A DNA stretch of 64,000 nucleotides from Microbacterium maritypicum (GCF_008868125.1 NZ_WAAQ01000001.1:620001-684000), one strand, 5' to 3'. Shown: positions 1 to 10,788, counted from the first letter of the stretch. The notes: generated by a model not told the origin, from the letters alone. A program made the numbers and translations.

Positions 1-305
1 ACATCGTGATCCTGCTGATCGTCGGTGTCCTCGGGTACTTCATGCGCAGGTACGGATACCCGGTGGCACCGCTGGTGGTCGGGATGATCCTGGGGCCGAT
101 GGCCGAGGAGCAGCTGCGCAAGGCGCTGCAGCTGAGCCAGGGGGACCTGAGCACGCTGGTCATGCAGCCGTTCGCCGCGATCGCCTACGGCGTGCTCGCG
201 CTGCTGATCGTCGGCGGACTGTGGCTGCGGCGTCGCCAGCGTCGGTACGAGCAGGCGCTGACCGCGTCGATCGCGCTGCCGATGAAGGCGGACTCCGAGG
301 TCTGA
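1..305 (+). CDS. Tripartite tricarboxylate transporter permease, TctA-like (3' fragment)
   Basis: This is the C-terminal end of a membrane protein whose start lies left of the window; the frame is already open at base 3. About 100 residues are visible. The stretch YGYPVAPLVVGMILGP followed by a hydrophobic helix and a basic tail (WLRRRQRRYEQ) is the usual end of TctA, the large membrane subunit of tripartite tricarboxylate transporters, which work with a periplasmic binding protein and TctB. The family call rests only on this conserved tail, and the substrate cannot be inferred. Confidence 0.7.
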   Translation, partial: IVILLIVGVLGYFMRRYGYPVAPLVVGMILGPMAEEQLRKALQLSQGDLSTLVMQPFAAIAYGVLALLIVGGLWLRRRQRRYEQALTASIALPMKADSEV

Positions 306-356
306 GTTCGAGACGGCGGGTACGGGAGGGGAGGCGGCCGCGAGTAGGCTGATCCG

Positions 357-1154
357 GTGAATGACGTACAGGCCCCCGCACGTGGGCCTCGTGCCTACGC
401 GGCGTTCATCGGTATCGGCCTTCTCGCCGGCCTCCTCTCCGGACTCTTCGGCGTGGGCGGTGGCACGGTCATCGTCCCGCTGCTGGTGCTCCTGCTGCAC
501 TTCGATCAGCGCCTCGCGGCCGGGACCTCGCTCGCGGCGATCGTGCCCACGGCGAGCGTCGGCGTCATCTCCTACGCCACGACCGGTTCGGTGGCCTGGG
601 TGCCCGCGATCATCCTCGCGGCGGGTGCCGTGGTGGGCGCGCAGATCGGCACACGGCTTCTGCCGCGCATCTCGCAGACGGCGTTGCGGTGGGGTTTCGT
701 CGGCTTCCTGGTCGTCGTGATCGTCAGCCTCTTCCTGGTGATCCCCTCGCGCGACGCCGCGTTCGAACTCTCCTGGCTGACCGGCATCGCCCTCGTCGGC
801 GTGGGAATCGGCACCGGAATCCTCGCGGGGCTGATCGGCGTCGGCGGTGGAGTGATCGTCGTACCCGTGCTGATGCTGGCCTTCGGTACGAGCGACCTGG
901 TCGCCAAGGGCACCTCGCTGCTGATGATGATCCCCACCGCGATCTCCGGCACGGTGGGCAACCTCCGCAACCGCAACGTCGACCTGCTCGCGGCGCTGAT
1001 CATCGGCGTCTCGGCCTGTACGACGACCGCGCTCGGCGCGTGGCTGGCCACGATCGTCGACCCGACGCTGGGCAACATGCTGTTCGCGGCATACCTGGTC
1101 GTGATCGCGGTGCAGATGGCGATCAAGGCGATCAGGGGCCGCAAGCGCGGCTGA
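357..1154 (+). CDS. TauE/SafE family sulfite exporter-like membrane protein
   Basis: This 265-residue polytopic membrane protein has the two-fold repeat typical of TauE/SafE: a glycine-rich motif GLFGVGGGTVIVPLL near residue 30 and a second copy GLIGVGGGVIVVPVL near residue 160, each opening a block of about four hydrophobic helices. The family moves small anions such as sulfite, sulfoacetate or other organosulfur compounds across the membrane, but the substrate cannot be read from sequence. The start is GTG, 51 bases after the preceding gene. No associated sulfur gene is adjacent, so it is named only at family level. Confidence 0.85.
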   Translation: MNDVQAPARGPRAYAAFIGIGLLAGLLSGLFGVGGGTVIVPLLVLLLHFDQRLAAGTSLAAIVPTASVGVISYATTGSVAWVPAIILAAGAVVGAQIGTRLLPRISQTALRWGFVGFLVVVIVSLFLVIPSRDAAFELSWLTGIALVGVGIGTGILAGLIGVGGGVIVVPVLMLAFGTSDLVAKGTSLLMMIPTAISGTVGNLRNRNVDLLAALIIGVSACTTTALGAWLATIVDPTLGNMLFAAYLVVIAVQMAIKAIRGRKRG

Positions 1155-1182
1155 GCTCCGCCTGCCTCGGTAGGATCGAGGG

Positions 1183-1653
1183 GTGGCAGTGAACCAAGAA
1201 CTGGTCGGCCGGGAGTTCCCGCCGACGGCCCCGTACCTCGTCGGCCGCGAGAAGGTGCGCGAGTTCGCTCGTGCCGTCTTCGCCGACGCTCCTCAGCACA
1301 CCGACGTCAAGGCGGCCCGCGCGGCCGGCTTCTCCGACGTCGTGGCGCCCCCGACCTTCGCGATGGTCATCCAGGACCTCACGCTCCAGCAGCTGCTGGG
1401 GCAGGAGGACTCCGGCATCGTGCTGGCGCGCACCATCCACGCCGAGCAGCGCTTCGCCTACACGCGCCCCATCGTCGCGGGCGACGAGCTCACCGCGCAG
1501 CTGCGCGTCACCGGCATCCGCATGATGGGCGGCAACGCGATGATCACCAGCGAGGCCGAGATCACCGATCCCGCGGGTGCCCATGTCGTCACCGCCACCA
1601 GCGTGCTGCTGGTCGGTGCCGAGCCGAGTGCGGATGAAGGAGAGGCGGCCTGA
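1183..1653 (+). CDS. FAS1-like MaoC N-terminal dehydratase (HadA-like)
   Basis: This 156-residue hot-dog-fold protein is of the MaoC dehydratase N-terminal type. It starts VNQELVGREFPPT and carries the VVAPPTFAMV segment typical of HadA subunits. These are usually the non-catalytic partner in a heterodimeric (3R)-hydroxyacyl-ACP dehydratase, with the catalytic half supplied by the next gene. The stop overlaps the start of the following MaoC gene by one base (TGATG), which implies translational coupling. The GTG start at 1183 is chosen because a second GTG two codons later lacks better support. The acyl substrate is not determinable. Confidence 0.8.
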   Translation: MAVNQELVGREFPPTAPYLVGREKVREFARAVFADAPQHTDVKAARAAGFSDVVAPPTFAMVIQDLTLQQLLGQEDSGIVLARTIHAEQRFAYTRPIVAGDELTAQLRVTGIRMMGGNAMITSEAEITDPAGAHVVTATSVLLVGAEPSADEGEAA

Positions 1654-2051
1654 TGGGCTACACCGTCGGAGACGTGCTCGCTGAGCGCACCGTGCACCTC
1701 ACCCGCGAATCGCTCGTGCGTTACGCGGGGGCATCCGGAGACTTCAACCCGATCCACTACCGCGATGACGTGGCAGCGTCCGTGGGACTGCCCGGCGTGC
1801 TCGCGCACGGCATGCTCACGATGGGCATCGCCTCGTCGGTCGTCGTCGCGGCGCTCGACCCGGCCACCCGCATCCTCGACTACGGCGTGCGCTTCACCAA
1901 GCCCGTCGTCGTCGACCCCGTCGAGGGCGCTGACATCACCGTCGTCGCCACCGTCGGTGCTGTCGACGACGAGGCCGCGCGCATCGACCTCAAGGTCACG
2001 TTCGGCGAGACCACCGTGCTCGTCAAGGCGCAGCTGCGCGTCGCCGTCTGA
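1653..2051 (+). CDS. MaoC family (R)-specific enoyl hydratase (HadB-like)
   Basis: This 132-residue single hot-dog domain carries the hydratase-2 motif YAGASGDFNPIHY, with the expected catalytic Asp30 and His35, followed by GVLAHGMLTMG. It should hydrate or dehydrate the 2,3-bond of an acyl thioester. It is translationally coupled to the non-catalytic MaoC gene upstream, and the pair precedes murB at 14 bases. Pairing a HadA-like and a HadB-like subunit is the normal actinobacterial arrangement. Whether it acts in fatty-acid synthesis or another acyl pathway is inference. Confidence 0.85.
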   Translation: MGYTVGDVLAERTVHLTRESLVRYAGASGDFNPIHYRDDVAASVGLPGVLAHGMLTMGIASSVVVAALDPATRILDYGVRFTKPVVVDPVEGADITVVATVGAVDDEAARIDLKVTFGETTVLVKAQLRVAV

Positions 2052-2064
2052 TGAGGGCGCTGTG

Positions 2065-3198
2065 ATGCGGGAGATCGAGCCGGTCCGACTCGCGGAGCTG
2101 ACCACGCTGCGCACGGGTGCGGCGCCGGAGCAGATGTTCGAGGCGACGACGACCGCCGGCCTGGTCGAAGCCCTGCGCGAGACGTGGGCGCGCGGTGACG
2201 AGTGGTTCGTGCTCGGCGGCGGCTCCAACCTCTTCGTGGGCGACGAGCCTTTCGAGGGCACCGTCATCCGCGTCCGCACCGAAGGCATCGAAGAGCTGCC
2301 GTCACCGCATCAGGGACGCATCCGTCTGCGCGCGCAGGCCGGACACGGCTGGGACGACCTGGTCGCCTATGCCGTCGCCCACGGCTACGCGGGCCTCGAG
2401 GCGATGAGCGGGATCCCCGGCACGGTAGGCGCCGCCCCCGTGCAGAACATCGGCGCCTACGGGCAGGAGATCCAGGAGACGCTGGTCGAGGTCGAGCTGA
2501 TCGACGAGTCGACCGGAGAGATCTCGACGGTTCCCGCCGCCGAGCTCGGACTCGGCTTCCGCACCTCGGTGCTCAAGCACCACCACGGGAGTGTGCCGCT
2601 GCGCCGTGCCGTGATCCTCTCCGTGACCGTCGACCTGCTCATCGCGGGTGAGCGCGTGGTGCGCGGCGAGCAGCTGCGTCGGGCGCTGGGCCTGACCGAT
2701 GAGACGCCCGTTCCGCTGGGGTGGGTGCGCGAGCGCATCCTCGCGACCCGGGCGTCGAAGGGGATGCTGCTCGACGCGGACGACCCCGACACGCATGGCG
2801 TCGGCTCCTTCTTCCAGAACGCGATCGTGACGGCGGCGGTGGCCAGGGCGCTGCCCACGGAGTGCCCGCGCTGGCCGGTCGCCCCCGACCTCGATGCGGT
2901 GACCGTGATCCCGCTCGCCTCGTACGACGGAATGGTTCCGACGTCGAAGCCCGCGACCGTCTCCGACGTCAAGGTGAGCGCGGCCTGGCTCATCGAGCAG
3001 GCGGGTATCCGCAAGGGGTTCAAGCTTCCGCGCTCACGAGCATCGGTGTCGACCAAGCACGCGCTCGCGCTGACCAACCGCGGCGGCGCGACCGCCGGCG
3101 AGGTCGCCGAGCTGGCACGGTTCATCCAGAGCAGGGTGCACGCCGAATTCGGCCTCGTGCTGCAGCCGGAACCGGTGCTCGTCGGCGTCGACCTGTAG
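2065..3198 (+). CDS. murB: UDP-N-acetylenolpyruvoylglucosamine reductase MurB
   Basis: MurB is a cytoplasmic FAD enzyme that reduces UDP-GlcNAc-enolpyruvate to UDP-MurNAc with NADPH in peptidoglycan precursor synthesis. The 377-residue product has the FAD-binding segment LGGGSNLFVGD (about 50-60), GIPGTVGAAPVQNIGAYGQE (about 117-136) and the active-site HGVGSFFQN with the expected proton-donating Ser248. ATG 2065 is chosen over the in-frame GTG three bases earlier. The frame is open far upstream, but that part overlaps the MaoC gene and is not real coding sequence. The length fits the longer actinobacterial form. Confidence 0.95.
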   Translation: MREIEPVRLAELTTLRTGAAPEQMFEATTTAGLVEALRETWARGDEWFVLGGGSNLFVGDEPFEGTVIRVRTEGIEELPSPHQGRIRLRAQAGHGWDDLVAYAVAHGYAGLEAMSGIPGTVGAAPVQNIGAYGQEIQETLVEVELIDESTGEISTVPAAELGLGFRTSVLKHHHGSVPLRRAVILSVTVDLLIAGERVVRGEQLRRALGLTDETPVPLGWVRERILATRASKGMLLDADDPDTHGVGSFFQNAIVTAAVARALPTECPRWPVAPDLDAVTVIPLASYDGMVPTSKPATVSDVKVSAAWLIEQAGIRKGFKLPRSRASVSTKHALALTNRGGATAGEVAELARFIQSRVHAEFGLVLQPEPVLVGVDL

Positions 3199-3244
3199 AG
3201 CGTTGCTCGGCAGCCGCGGCGGACGGCGGGGCTACACTCGCGGC

Positions 3245-3646
3245 ATGAGCGGACTGATCCCGTACCTGCTGTTCCCCGGCAACGCCGCAGAAGCGCTGCG
3301 TCACTACCAGTCGGTGTTCGGCGGCGACCTGCAGCTGCTCGACTACGCCACCGCGGGCCGGCACGACGGGCCGGGCGATGCGATCGCGCACGGGCAGCTG
3401 AGCGGACTGGTCGAGCTCGCCGGTGCGGATGCCGGTGCCGACGACGACGCTGTGCAGATGGGCGGTATGTTCCTCTCGCTCCTCGGCACGGCCGACGCGC
3501 TGACTCTGACCGGCTGGTACGACACGCTCGCGGCCGACGGACGCGTGATCGATGCGCTGCAGAAGCGTACGTGGGGTGACTACGACGGCACGCTCATCGA
3601 CCGCTACGGCATCCGCTGGTTGATCGGCTTCCAGCCCGAGGACTGA
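3245..3646 (+). CDS. VOC family (glyoxalase/PhnB-like) protein
   Basis: This 133-residue protein begins MSGLIPYLLFPGNAAEALRH, the standard opening of PhnB/3-demethylubiquinone-9 methyltransferase-like VOC proteins, and keeps the FY-VFGG pattern as YQSVFGGDLQLLDY. The end WGDYDGTLIDRYGIRWL is also typical. Such proteins form small beta-alpha-beta dimers, many of unknown substrate. The ATG at 3245 matches the conserved family N-terminus. Its last 43 bases overlap the convergent membrane-protein gene on the other strand. Confidence 0.85.
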   Translation: MSGLIPYLLFPGNAAEALRHYQSVFGGDLQLLDYATAGRHDGPGDAIAHGQLSGLVELAGADAGADDDAVQMGGMFLSLLGTADALTLTGWYDTLAADGRVIDALQKRTWGDYDGTLIDRYGIRWLIGFQPED

Positions 3647-4002
3647 ACCTGCTTCCCGTCGAAGTAGGCACGAGACGAGGGCAGGAAGATCAACACGACC
3701 GCCGCGCTGGTGAGTGCGAGGGTCGCGAGGCCGGCCCAGAACTCCCAGATCGGGGCCGCTGCCGCCGGAACGTAGAGCGCGAGCGGGAGCGGAAACAGCA
3801 GGGTCGTGTATCTGGCCCAGGATTTCCGTCTCATCACGAGCACCGTGATGGTCGCGTAGACGACCACCGGTACGAAGGGGAGCACGCTCAGCCACCCTCC
3901 TCCCCAGTACCACATGAAGGGAGCGACGACGAGGGAGAGGAAGAAGACCAGCACGGTCACCGTGCTCAGGATGGTGAAGGCCACCCGCAGAGTCACTGGC
4001 AT
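3604..4002 (-). CDS. Small integral membrane protein of unknown function
   Basis: This 132-residue protein has about four hydrophobic segments (residues 5-30, 35-52, 65-85 and 90-112) and a short polar tail. No family is recognised. ATG 4002 is preceded at good distance by GGAGGAAG, which makes it better than an in-frame ATG at 4062 lying inside a palindromic repeat. The gene converges on and overlaps the 3' end of the VOC gene by 43 bases. It sits downstream of the aspartate aminotransferase gene but is separated from it by the nested inverted repeat at 4034-4111. Confidence 0.65.
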   Translation of the reverse strand: MPVTLRVAFTILSTVTVLVFFLSLVVAPFMWYWGGGWLSVLPFVPVVVYATITVLVMRRKSWARYTTLLFPLPLALYVPAAAAPIWEFWAGLATLALTSAAVVLIFLPSSRAYFDGKQVQSSGWKPINQRMP

Positions 4003-4033
4003 CCACTCTTCCTCCTGCTTCTCCCAGGCGCGT

Positions 4034-4111
4034 CGAGACCCATCGTCGACGCCGAGACCCACTCTCGTCGGTGACCGGGGGAGTGGGTCTCGGTGCGCAC
4101 GATGGGTCTCG
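4034..4111. repeat. Nested GAGACCCA palindrome, locus A
   Basis: Two perfect inverted repeats lie one inside the other. The outer arms are CGAGACCCATCG (4034-4045) and its complement at 4100-4111. The inner arms are CCGAGACCCACTC (4052-4064) and its complement at 4081-4093. The structure sits between the aminotransferase gene and the small membrane-protein gene, both on the minus strand, and could end transcription of the former. It belongs to the dispersed family also found at 9355, 47614 and 48874. Confidence 0.85.
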
Positions 4112-4127
4112 GCAGAGGTGCAGCCGG

Positions 4128-5327
4128 TCAGGCGAACAGACGCTGCAGGCGCTGGACGCCCTCGAGCAGCTGCTCGTCGCCGAGCGCGTACGACATGCGG
4201 ATGTAGCCGGACGGGCCGAAGGCCTCACCGGGGACGACAGCGACCTCGGCCTGGTCGAGGATGAGGTCGGCGAGCTCGAGCGAGGTGGTCGGCGTCACGC
4301 CGCCCCAGGTGCGGCCGAGCAGGCCCTGCACGTCGGGGTACACGTAGAACGCGCCGAGCGGGTTCGGGACCACGAGGCCGTCGATCTTCGACAGCTCCGA
4401 GACGATGAGCTGGCGGCGGCGGTCGAACGCCTGGCGCATCTTCTCGGCCTCGTCCTGCGGACCGGTGAGGGCGGCGATCGCCGCCTTCTGGGCGACGTTG
4501 TTCACATTGCTGGTGAGGTGCGACTGCAGGTTGCCGGCGATCTTGATGGCGTCGGCGGGGCCGACCATCCAGCCCACGCGCCAGCCGGTCATGGCGTAGG
4601 TCTTCGCGACGCCGTTGACCAGGATGGTCTGACCGGCGACCTCGGGGACGGCCTCGACGATCGAGGTGGCCTTGACGCCCTCGTACGTGAGGTTCTGGTA
4701 GATCTCGTCGCTGATGATCCAGATGCCGTGCTCCAGCGCCCACTCGCCGATGGCCTTGGTCTCCTCGGCGGTGTAGACGGAGCCGGTGGGGTTCGACGGC
4801 GAGACGAACACGAGGGCGGTGGTGCGGGCGGTGCGGGCGGCCTCGAGCTGCTCGACCGTGACCTTGTACTCCTGGTCGGCGCCCGCGAAGACCTCGACCG
4901 GGGTGCCGTCGGCGAGGCGGATGGCCTCGGGATAGGTGGTCCAGTACGGCGCGGGCAGCAGCACCTCGTCGCCGGGGTTCACCACCGCCTGGAAGGCCTG
5001 GTAGACGGACTGCTTACCGCCGTTGGTGACGATGACCTGGCTGGGGGAGACCTCGAGGCCGGAGTCGCGCAGCGTCTTCGCGGCGATAGCCTCGCGCAGC
5101 GCCGGAAGACCCGGGGCCGGCGTGTACCGGTAGCTGGCGGGATCGGCCAGAGCCTCGGCCGCCGCATCCACGATGAACTGCGGCGTCGCGAAGTCGGGCT
5201 CGCCGGCGGCGTACGAGATGACGTCCTTGCCTTCGGCCTTGAGGGCCTTGGCCTTGGCGTCGACCTTGAGGGTCGCGGACTCGGCGATGGCGGACAGCTT
5301 GCGGGAGAGAGGAGCGCGTTCGGTCAC
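4128..5327 (-). CDS. Pyridoxal-phosphate aspartate aminotransferase (class I/II)
   Basis: This 399-residue fold-type I aminotransferase is of the Ib aspartate/prephenate group and interconverts aspartate and oxaloacetate with 2-oxoglutarate. Visible marks are [11 protein letters not shown] (39-49), [34 protein letters not shown] (176-182), DEIYQNLTY (207-215) and the PLP lysine in [14 protein letters not shown], Lys242 by count. The C-terminal substrate-binding arginine region GYIRMSYAL is present. It stands as a separate minus-strand unit, with alanine dehydrogenase transcribed the same way 81 bases upstream. Confidence 0.92.
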   Translation of the reverse strand: MTERAPLSRKLSAIAESATLKVDAKAKALKAEGKDVISYAAGEPDFATPQFIVDAAAEALADPASYRYTPAPGLPALREAIAAKTLRDSGLEVSPSQVIVTNGGKQSVYQAFQAVVNPGDEVLLPAPYWTTYPEAIRLADGTPVEVFAGADQEYKVTVEQLEAARTARTTALVFVSPSNPTGSVYTAEETKAIGEWALEHGIWIISDEIYQNLTYEGVKATSIVEAVPEVAGQTILVNGVAKTYAMTGWRVGWMVGPADAIKIAGNLQSHLTSNVNNVAQKAAIAALTGPQDEAEKMRQAFDRRRQLIVSELSKIDGLVVPNPLGAFYVYPDVQGLLGRTWGGVTPTTSLELADLILDQAEVAVVPGEAFGPSGYIRMSYALGDEQLLEGVQRLQRLFA

Positions 5328-5408
5328 GATTACGAGCGTACTCGGGTCGATGCGGCAGGTGAGGTGTGGGATGCCGCCAAGATCCGAGGTTCTTTCGGGT
5401 TCGGAAGG

Positions 5409-6503
5409 TCAGCCGGCGTCGAGACCGTGAGCCTGCGCGACGGCCGCGAGCGTGATGCGCCCGCCCTGCACGTTCAGACCCGCAGCCAGTGCCGCGTCTT
5501 CGGACGCCGCGAGCTCCCAGCCCTTCCCGGCGATCGCCGAGACATAGGGGAGGGTCGCGTTGGTCAGGGCACGGGTCGCCGTCTCGGGAACCGCGCCCGG
5601 CATGTTCGCGACGCAGTAGTAGATGGAGTCGTGCACCGCGAACGTGGGGTCGTCGTGGGTCGTGGGGCGCGAGCCCTCGAAGCATCCGCCCTGGTCGATG
5701 GCGATGTCGACGAGCACGGAGCCCGGCTTCATAGCGGCGACCATGTCGTCGGTCACGAGCTTGGGGGCCGCAGCTCCCGGGATCAGCACGGAGCCGATCA
5801 CGAGGTCGGCGGTCTTGAGCTCCTCGGCGATGTCGTAGCGGCTCGACGCGCGCGTCTCGAGGGCGCCGCCGTAGCGGTGCTCGAGCTCGCGCAGGCGCGG
5901 CAGGGCGACGTCGATCACCGTCACCTTCGAGCCGAGCCCGAGCGCGTTCGCCGCGGCGTGCTCTCCCGCGACACCGCCGCCGATCACGACGGTCTTGGCG
6001 CGCGGCGTGCCGGCGATGCCGCCGAGCAGCATGCCGCGACCGCCCTGCGAGCGCAGCAGCGAGTACGAGCCCATGGTGACCGAGAGGCGCCCGGCGATCT
6101 CGCTCATCGGCACGAGCAGCGGCAGACTGCGGTCGGGCAGCTGCACCGTCTCGTAGGCGACGGCGGTGGTTCCCGCCTCGACGAGCGCGGTGGTGAGCGC
6201 ACGGTCGGCGGCGAGGTGCAGGTAGGTGAAGAGGGTGAGGTCGTCGCGCAGGAAGCCGTACTCCTGGGCGATCGGCTCCTTGACCTTGATGACCAGGTCG
6301 GCCTCACCCCACGCTTCGGCGGCGGTCGCCACGATCTCGGCGCCGGCCGCGCGGTAGTCGTCGTCTGTGATGCGCGAGCCGAGCCCGGCGCCGGACTGCA
6401 CGAGCACTCGGTGGCCCTCGCGCACCAGGCGGTCGGCGCCGGCGGGGGTGAGGGAGACGCGGTTCTCGTTGTTCTTGACCTCGGTGGGGACGCCGATCTT
6501 CAT
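5409..6503 (-). CDS. ald: Alanine dehydrogenase
   Basis: This NAD-dependent enzyme interconverts L-alanine and pyruvate plus ammonia. The 364-residue protein begins [20 protein letters not shown] and contains Arg15, Lys75 (VIKVKEP) and His96 (FTYLHLA) at the positions used for pyruvate binding and catalysis in this family, followed by the Rossmann motif [15 protein letters not shown] 6503 is preceded by GGAGGATC. The frame is open further upstream but runs antisense through the regulator gene, so that extension is rejected. It is divergent from an Lrp/AsnC gene, the usual activator position. Confidence 0.95.
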   Translation of the reverse strand: MKIGVPTEVKNNENRVSLTPAGADRLVREGHRVLVQSGAGLGSRITDDDYRAAGAEIVATAAEAWGEADLVIKVKEPIAQEYGFLRDDLTLFTYLHLAADRALTTALVEAGTTAVAYETVQLPDRSLPLLVPMSEIAGRLSVTMGSYSLLRSQGGRGMLLGGIAGTPRAKTVVIGGGVAGEHAAANALGLGSKVTVIDVALPRLRELEHRYGGALETRASSRYDIAEELKTADLVIGSVLIPGAAAPKLVTDDMVAAMKPGSVLVDIAIDQGGCFEGSRPTTHDDPTFAVHDSIYYCVANMPGAVPETATRALTNATLPYVSAIAGKGWELAASEDAALAAGLNVQGGRITLAAVAQAHGLDAG

Positions 6504-6541
6504 TGATCCTCCAGGTGTGATGCGGTGCGGCACCCAGGATC

Positions 6542-6568
6542 GCAGAAACATCGACAGAACAACAGAAT
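6542..6568. promoter_or_regulatory. Direct CAGAA repeats between ald and the Lrp gene
   Basis: The 103-base divergent region holds three spaced copies of a short word: GCAGAAA (6542), ACAGAAC (6554) and ACAGAAT (6562). Lrp-type regulators often bind several phased degenerate sites between themselves and a divergent target, so these are candidate contact sites. Function is inferred from position only. Confidence 0.3.
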
Positions 6569-6606
6569 CGGTGAAGATGATTCGCATGACGCGGAAATCC
6601 TGAATA

Positions 6607-7125
6607 ATGCTTCGTATGGAGACGACCTCACAGGCCCCGGAGCCGAACACCGTTCGGGCACCGGCCCTGGATGCGATCGATGCCAGGATCGTGCAGCTGC
6701 TCACGGCCGACGGGCGTATGACGAATGCCGAGCTCGCCGCACGTCTCGGCGTCGCGCCCTCGACGGCGCACACCCGGCTGCGCGCCCTCGTGGACCGCGG
6801 CGTGATCACGGGTTTCCACGCGAGTGTGGACGAGCGGATGCTGGGCGCAGGGCTCCAGGCGATCATCGGCGTCACGCTGCGTCCGAGCGGACGGCGGGAG
6901 AGCATCGTCGAGTTCGCGGATCGCGTGCGCGTGCTGCCTCCGGTGATCCAGCTGTTCTTCCTCGGCGGCGACGACGACTTCCTGCTGCACATCGCGGTCG
7001 CCGACTCATCCGAGATGCGCGAATTCGTGCTCGAGCACCTCTCGGCACAGAGCAGTGTCGCCTCGACCCGCACGAGCATCGTGTTCGACTACCACCGCAA
7101 CTCGGTGGCCGCTTCGTTCCGCTGA
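6607..7125 (+). CDS. Lrp/AsnC family transcriptional regulator (AldR-like)
   Basis: This 172-residue regulator has an N-terminal AsnC winged helix (LDAIDARIVQLLTADGRMTN to GVITGFHASVD, about residues 20-75) and a C-terminal RAM/AsnC effector domain (about 80-160). It is divergent from ald, so it most likely senses an amino acid and controls alanine dehydrogenase, as AldR does in mycobacteria. The regulatory assignment is inference from position. ATG 6607 or the ATG three codons later (6616) could be used. The long N-terminal lead before the HTH is common in this group. Confidence 0.88.
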   Translation: MLRMETTSQAPEPNTVRAPALDAIDARIVQLLTADGRMTNAELAARLGVAPSTAHTRLRALVDRGVITGFHASVDERMLGAGLQAIIGVTLRPSGRRESIVEFADRVRVLPPVIQLFFLGGDDDFLLHIAVADSSEMREFVLEHLSAQSSVASTRTSIVFDYHRNSVAASFR

Positions 7126-7144
7126 GGCGGGGAGTCGCCGCGGG

Positions 7145-7576
7145 TCAGGCGCCGTAGGAGGAGGGCAGCGCGCAGTAGTCGGCGAACCGACGTGCCGGAT
7201 GCGCGGGGTCGGTCACATCGACGATCGAACCCGCGACGGTGTGCGGCGGCTCATCGCCCGACAACTGCCACACCGCGTAGTTCCACATGCCTCTGGCGCG
7301 CTCGCCGAGCAGAGCGGACGGCCCCGAGACGAGCAGGATGTCGTCGCTCTTCGGACCCTCGCGGAACGCGGTGACCGCGGCGCGGAGTTCGGCCTCGTCG
7401 CCGTCCGGCGAGTGCTCGCGGACGACCTGCTGCCCCGATGCCGTCAGCGCGGACAGGAGATCGTCGGCCGAATGCCGCGAGCGCTCGGCATTCGCCCCGG
7501 CCACCGCGAGCAGGCGCCGGCCGCGCGGGTAGAAGTGCAGGAACTCGGAGGAGATATCCGCCCAGACGTCGGTCAT
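7145..7576 (-). CDS. Uridine kinase-like protein with degenerate P-loop
   Basis: This 143-residue protein opens like the nucleoside-kinase N-terminus (FLHFYPRGRRLLAVAGANAE), but the expected GxxGSGKT phosphate loop is replaced by AGANAERSRHSAD. A later strand, DDILLVSGPSALLGE, resembles the kinase Walker B/lid region, and WNYAVWQL follows. It therefore looks like a catalytically inactive kinase-fold relative. Similarity is judged by eye, so the family call is tentative. It converges with the Lrp gene at 19 bases and lies downstream of the aceB terminator. Confidence 0.45.
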   Translation of the reverse strand: MTDVWADISSEFLHFYPRGRRLLAVAGANAERSRHSADDLLSALTASGQQVVREHSPDGDEAELRAAVTAFREGPKSDDILLVSGPSALLGERARGMWNYAVWQLSGDEPPHTVAGSIVDVTDPAHPARRFADYCALPSSYGA

Positions 7577-7622
7577 GCCCCCAGGCTACGCCCGTGCGGT
7601 GGCACCGGCTCCGCACACGAAA

Positions 7623-7661
7623 GAGCCCTCGGTCACGGCGTCGGCCGCGGCCCGAGGGCTC
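7623..7661 (-). terminator. Terminator after aceB
   Basis: A perfect 10-bp stem GAGCCCTCGG/CCGAGGGCTC flanks a GC-rich loop. Read on the minus strand it is followed by TTTCG, directly after the aceB stop, so it should end the glyoxylate transcript. Confidence 0.75.
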
Positions 7662-7671
7662 CTTCGCGCGC

Positions 7672-9318
<1,647 letters not shown>

Positions 9319-9354
9319 GATCGTGAGTCCTTTGCGTGGTGGTCCCCTTCGGCT

Positions 9355-9445
9355 CCGTCGAGACCCACGGTGGTCGTCGAGACCCATCGCTGCAGGCGAT
9401 CGCGGCGGTGGGTCTCGACGGCGCCGATGGGTGTCGGCGAGACGG
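9355..9445. repeat. Interleaved GAGACCCA palindrome, locus B
   Basis: Between aceA and aceB lie two inverted-repeat pairs in the order AC, AT, AC', AT'. CCGTCGAGACCCAC (9355-9368) pairs perfectly with 9408-9421. CGTCGAGACCCATCG (9375-9389) pairs with two mismatches to 9425-9439. The pairs interleave rather than nest, unlike locus A. A small inner hairpin, ATCGC-TGCAG-GCGAT, is also present. Confidence 0.8.
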
Positions 9446-9462
9446 GGACGAGAAAGTGGGGA

Positions 9463-10788
9463 TCAGTGGAACTGCGCGGCTTCGGTGGAGCCGGCGAGGG
9501 CGAGCGTCGCGCTGTCGGGGTTGAGCGCGGTGGAGATGACGTCGAAGTAGCCGGTGCCCGCCTCGCGCTGGTGCTTGGTGGCGGTGTACCCGTCTGCTTC
9601 CGCGGCGAACTCGGCTTCCTGCAGCTCGACATAGGCGCTCATGGCGCGATCGGCGTAGCCGCGGGCGAGGTCGAACATCGAGTAGTTCAGGGCGTGGAAG
9701 CCGGCCAGGGTGATGAACTGGAACTTGTAGCCCAGGTCGGCCAGCTCCTGCTGGAACGTCGCGATCTCGGCGTCCGACAGGTGCTTCTTCCAGTTGAAGC
9801 TCGGCGAGCAGTTGTAGGCCAGGAGCTTGCCGGGGAACTCGGCGTGGATCGCCGCGGCGAAGTTGCGAGCGAGCTCGATGTCCGGCTCTCCCGTCTCGAC
9901 CCACAGCAGGTCCGCGTAGGGGGCGAAGGCGAGTCCGCGGCTGATGACCGACTCGATGCCCGGGCGGATCCGGTAGAACCCTTCCGTGGTGCGCTCGCCG
10001 GTGGTGAACTGCTGGTCCCGCTCGTCGACGTCGCTGGTGAGCAGGTCGGCGGCGAGGGCATCCGTGCGGGCGATGATGACGGTCGGCACTCCCGCCACGT
10101 CGGCCGCGAGGCGAGCGGCGTTCAGGGTGCGGATGTGCTGCTGCGTGGGCACGAGCACCTTGCCGCCGAGGTGGCCGCACTTCTTCTCGCTGGCCAGCTG
10201 GTCTTCCCAGTGGATGCCCGCGGCACCGGACTGGATGAGCGACTGCGCGAGCTCGTAGGCGTTCAGCGGTCCGCCGAAACCGGCCTCCGCGTCGGCGACG
10301 ATCGGGGCGAGCCAGTCCTGTGTGGTCTCGCCTTCGGCGTGCTCCAGCTGGTCCTGGCGGATGAGGGCGTTGTTGATGCGACGCACGACGGCCGGCACGG
10401 AGTTGGCGGGGTACAGCGACTGGTCAGGGTACGTCTGACCGGCGAGGTTGCCGTCGGCGGCGACCTGCCATCCGGAGAGATAGATGGCCTTCAGTCCCGC
10501 CCGCACCTGCTGCACGGCCTGGCCCCCGGTGTACGCGCCGAGCGCCCGGACGTAGTCCTCGGTGTGCAGGAGGTTCCAGAGGTTGTCGGCGCCGCGGTGG
10601 GCGAGCGTGGCCTCTTCGCGGACCGAGCCGCGGATGCGGATGACGTCTTCTGCCGAGTAGGTGCGCTCGACGCCGTCCCAGCGCGGGTCGGTGTCCCAGA
10701 TCTCCTGGAGCTCGGCGGCCGTCTGAACCTGGTCGCCGGCTCGCAGACCGGCGGGGCGGGGCGTCGGGGTGTGGGCGGTGTTCGTCAT
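9463..10788 (-). CDS. aceA: Isocitrate lyase
   Basis: This enzyme splits isocitrate into glyoxylate and succinate, the first step of the glyoxylate shunt. The 441-residue protein holds the family signature [15 protein letters not shown] with the catalytic cysteine in KKCGH (202-206), plus DAEAGFGG and [16 protein letters not shown] 10788 is used because the residues after it ([10 protein letters not shown]) run directly into the family N-terminus, and upstream in-frame sequence falls in the regulatory region shared with ramB. It is followed by aceB and divergent from the RamB-type regulator that probably controls it. Confidence 0.96.
   Translation of the reverse strand: MTNTAHTPTPRPAGLRAGDQVQTAAELQEIWDTDPRWDGVERTYSAEDVIRIRGSVREEATLAHRGADNLWNLLHTEDYVRALGAYTGGQAVQQVRAGLKAIYLSGWQVAADGNLAGQTYPDQSLYPANSVPAVVRRINNALIRQDQLEHAEGETTQDWLAPIVADAEAGFGGPLNAYELAQSLIQSGAAGIHWEDQLASEKKCGHLGGKVLVPTQQHIRTLNAARLAADVAGVPTVIIARTDALAADLLTSDVDERDQQFTTGERTTEGFYRIRPGIESVISRGLAFAPYADLLWVETGEPDIELARNFAAAIHAEFPGKLLAYNCSPSFNWKKHLSDAEIATFQQELADLGYKFQFITLAGFHALNYSMFDLARGYADRAMSAYVELQEAEFAAEADGYTATKHQREAGTGYFDVISTALNPDSATLALAGSTEAAQFH

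Noticed and set aside
4071..6506. Plus-strand open frame of 811 codons
   Set aside because: It is antisense to the aminotransferase and alanine dehydrogenase genes, and its Asp/Gly/Arg/Leu-repetitive composition is that of a mirror frame in GC-rich DNA.
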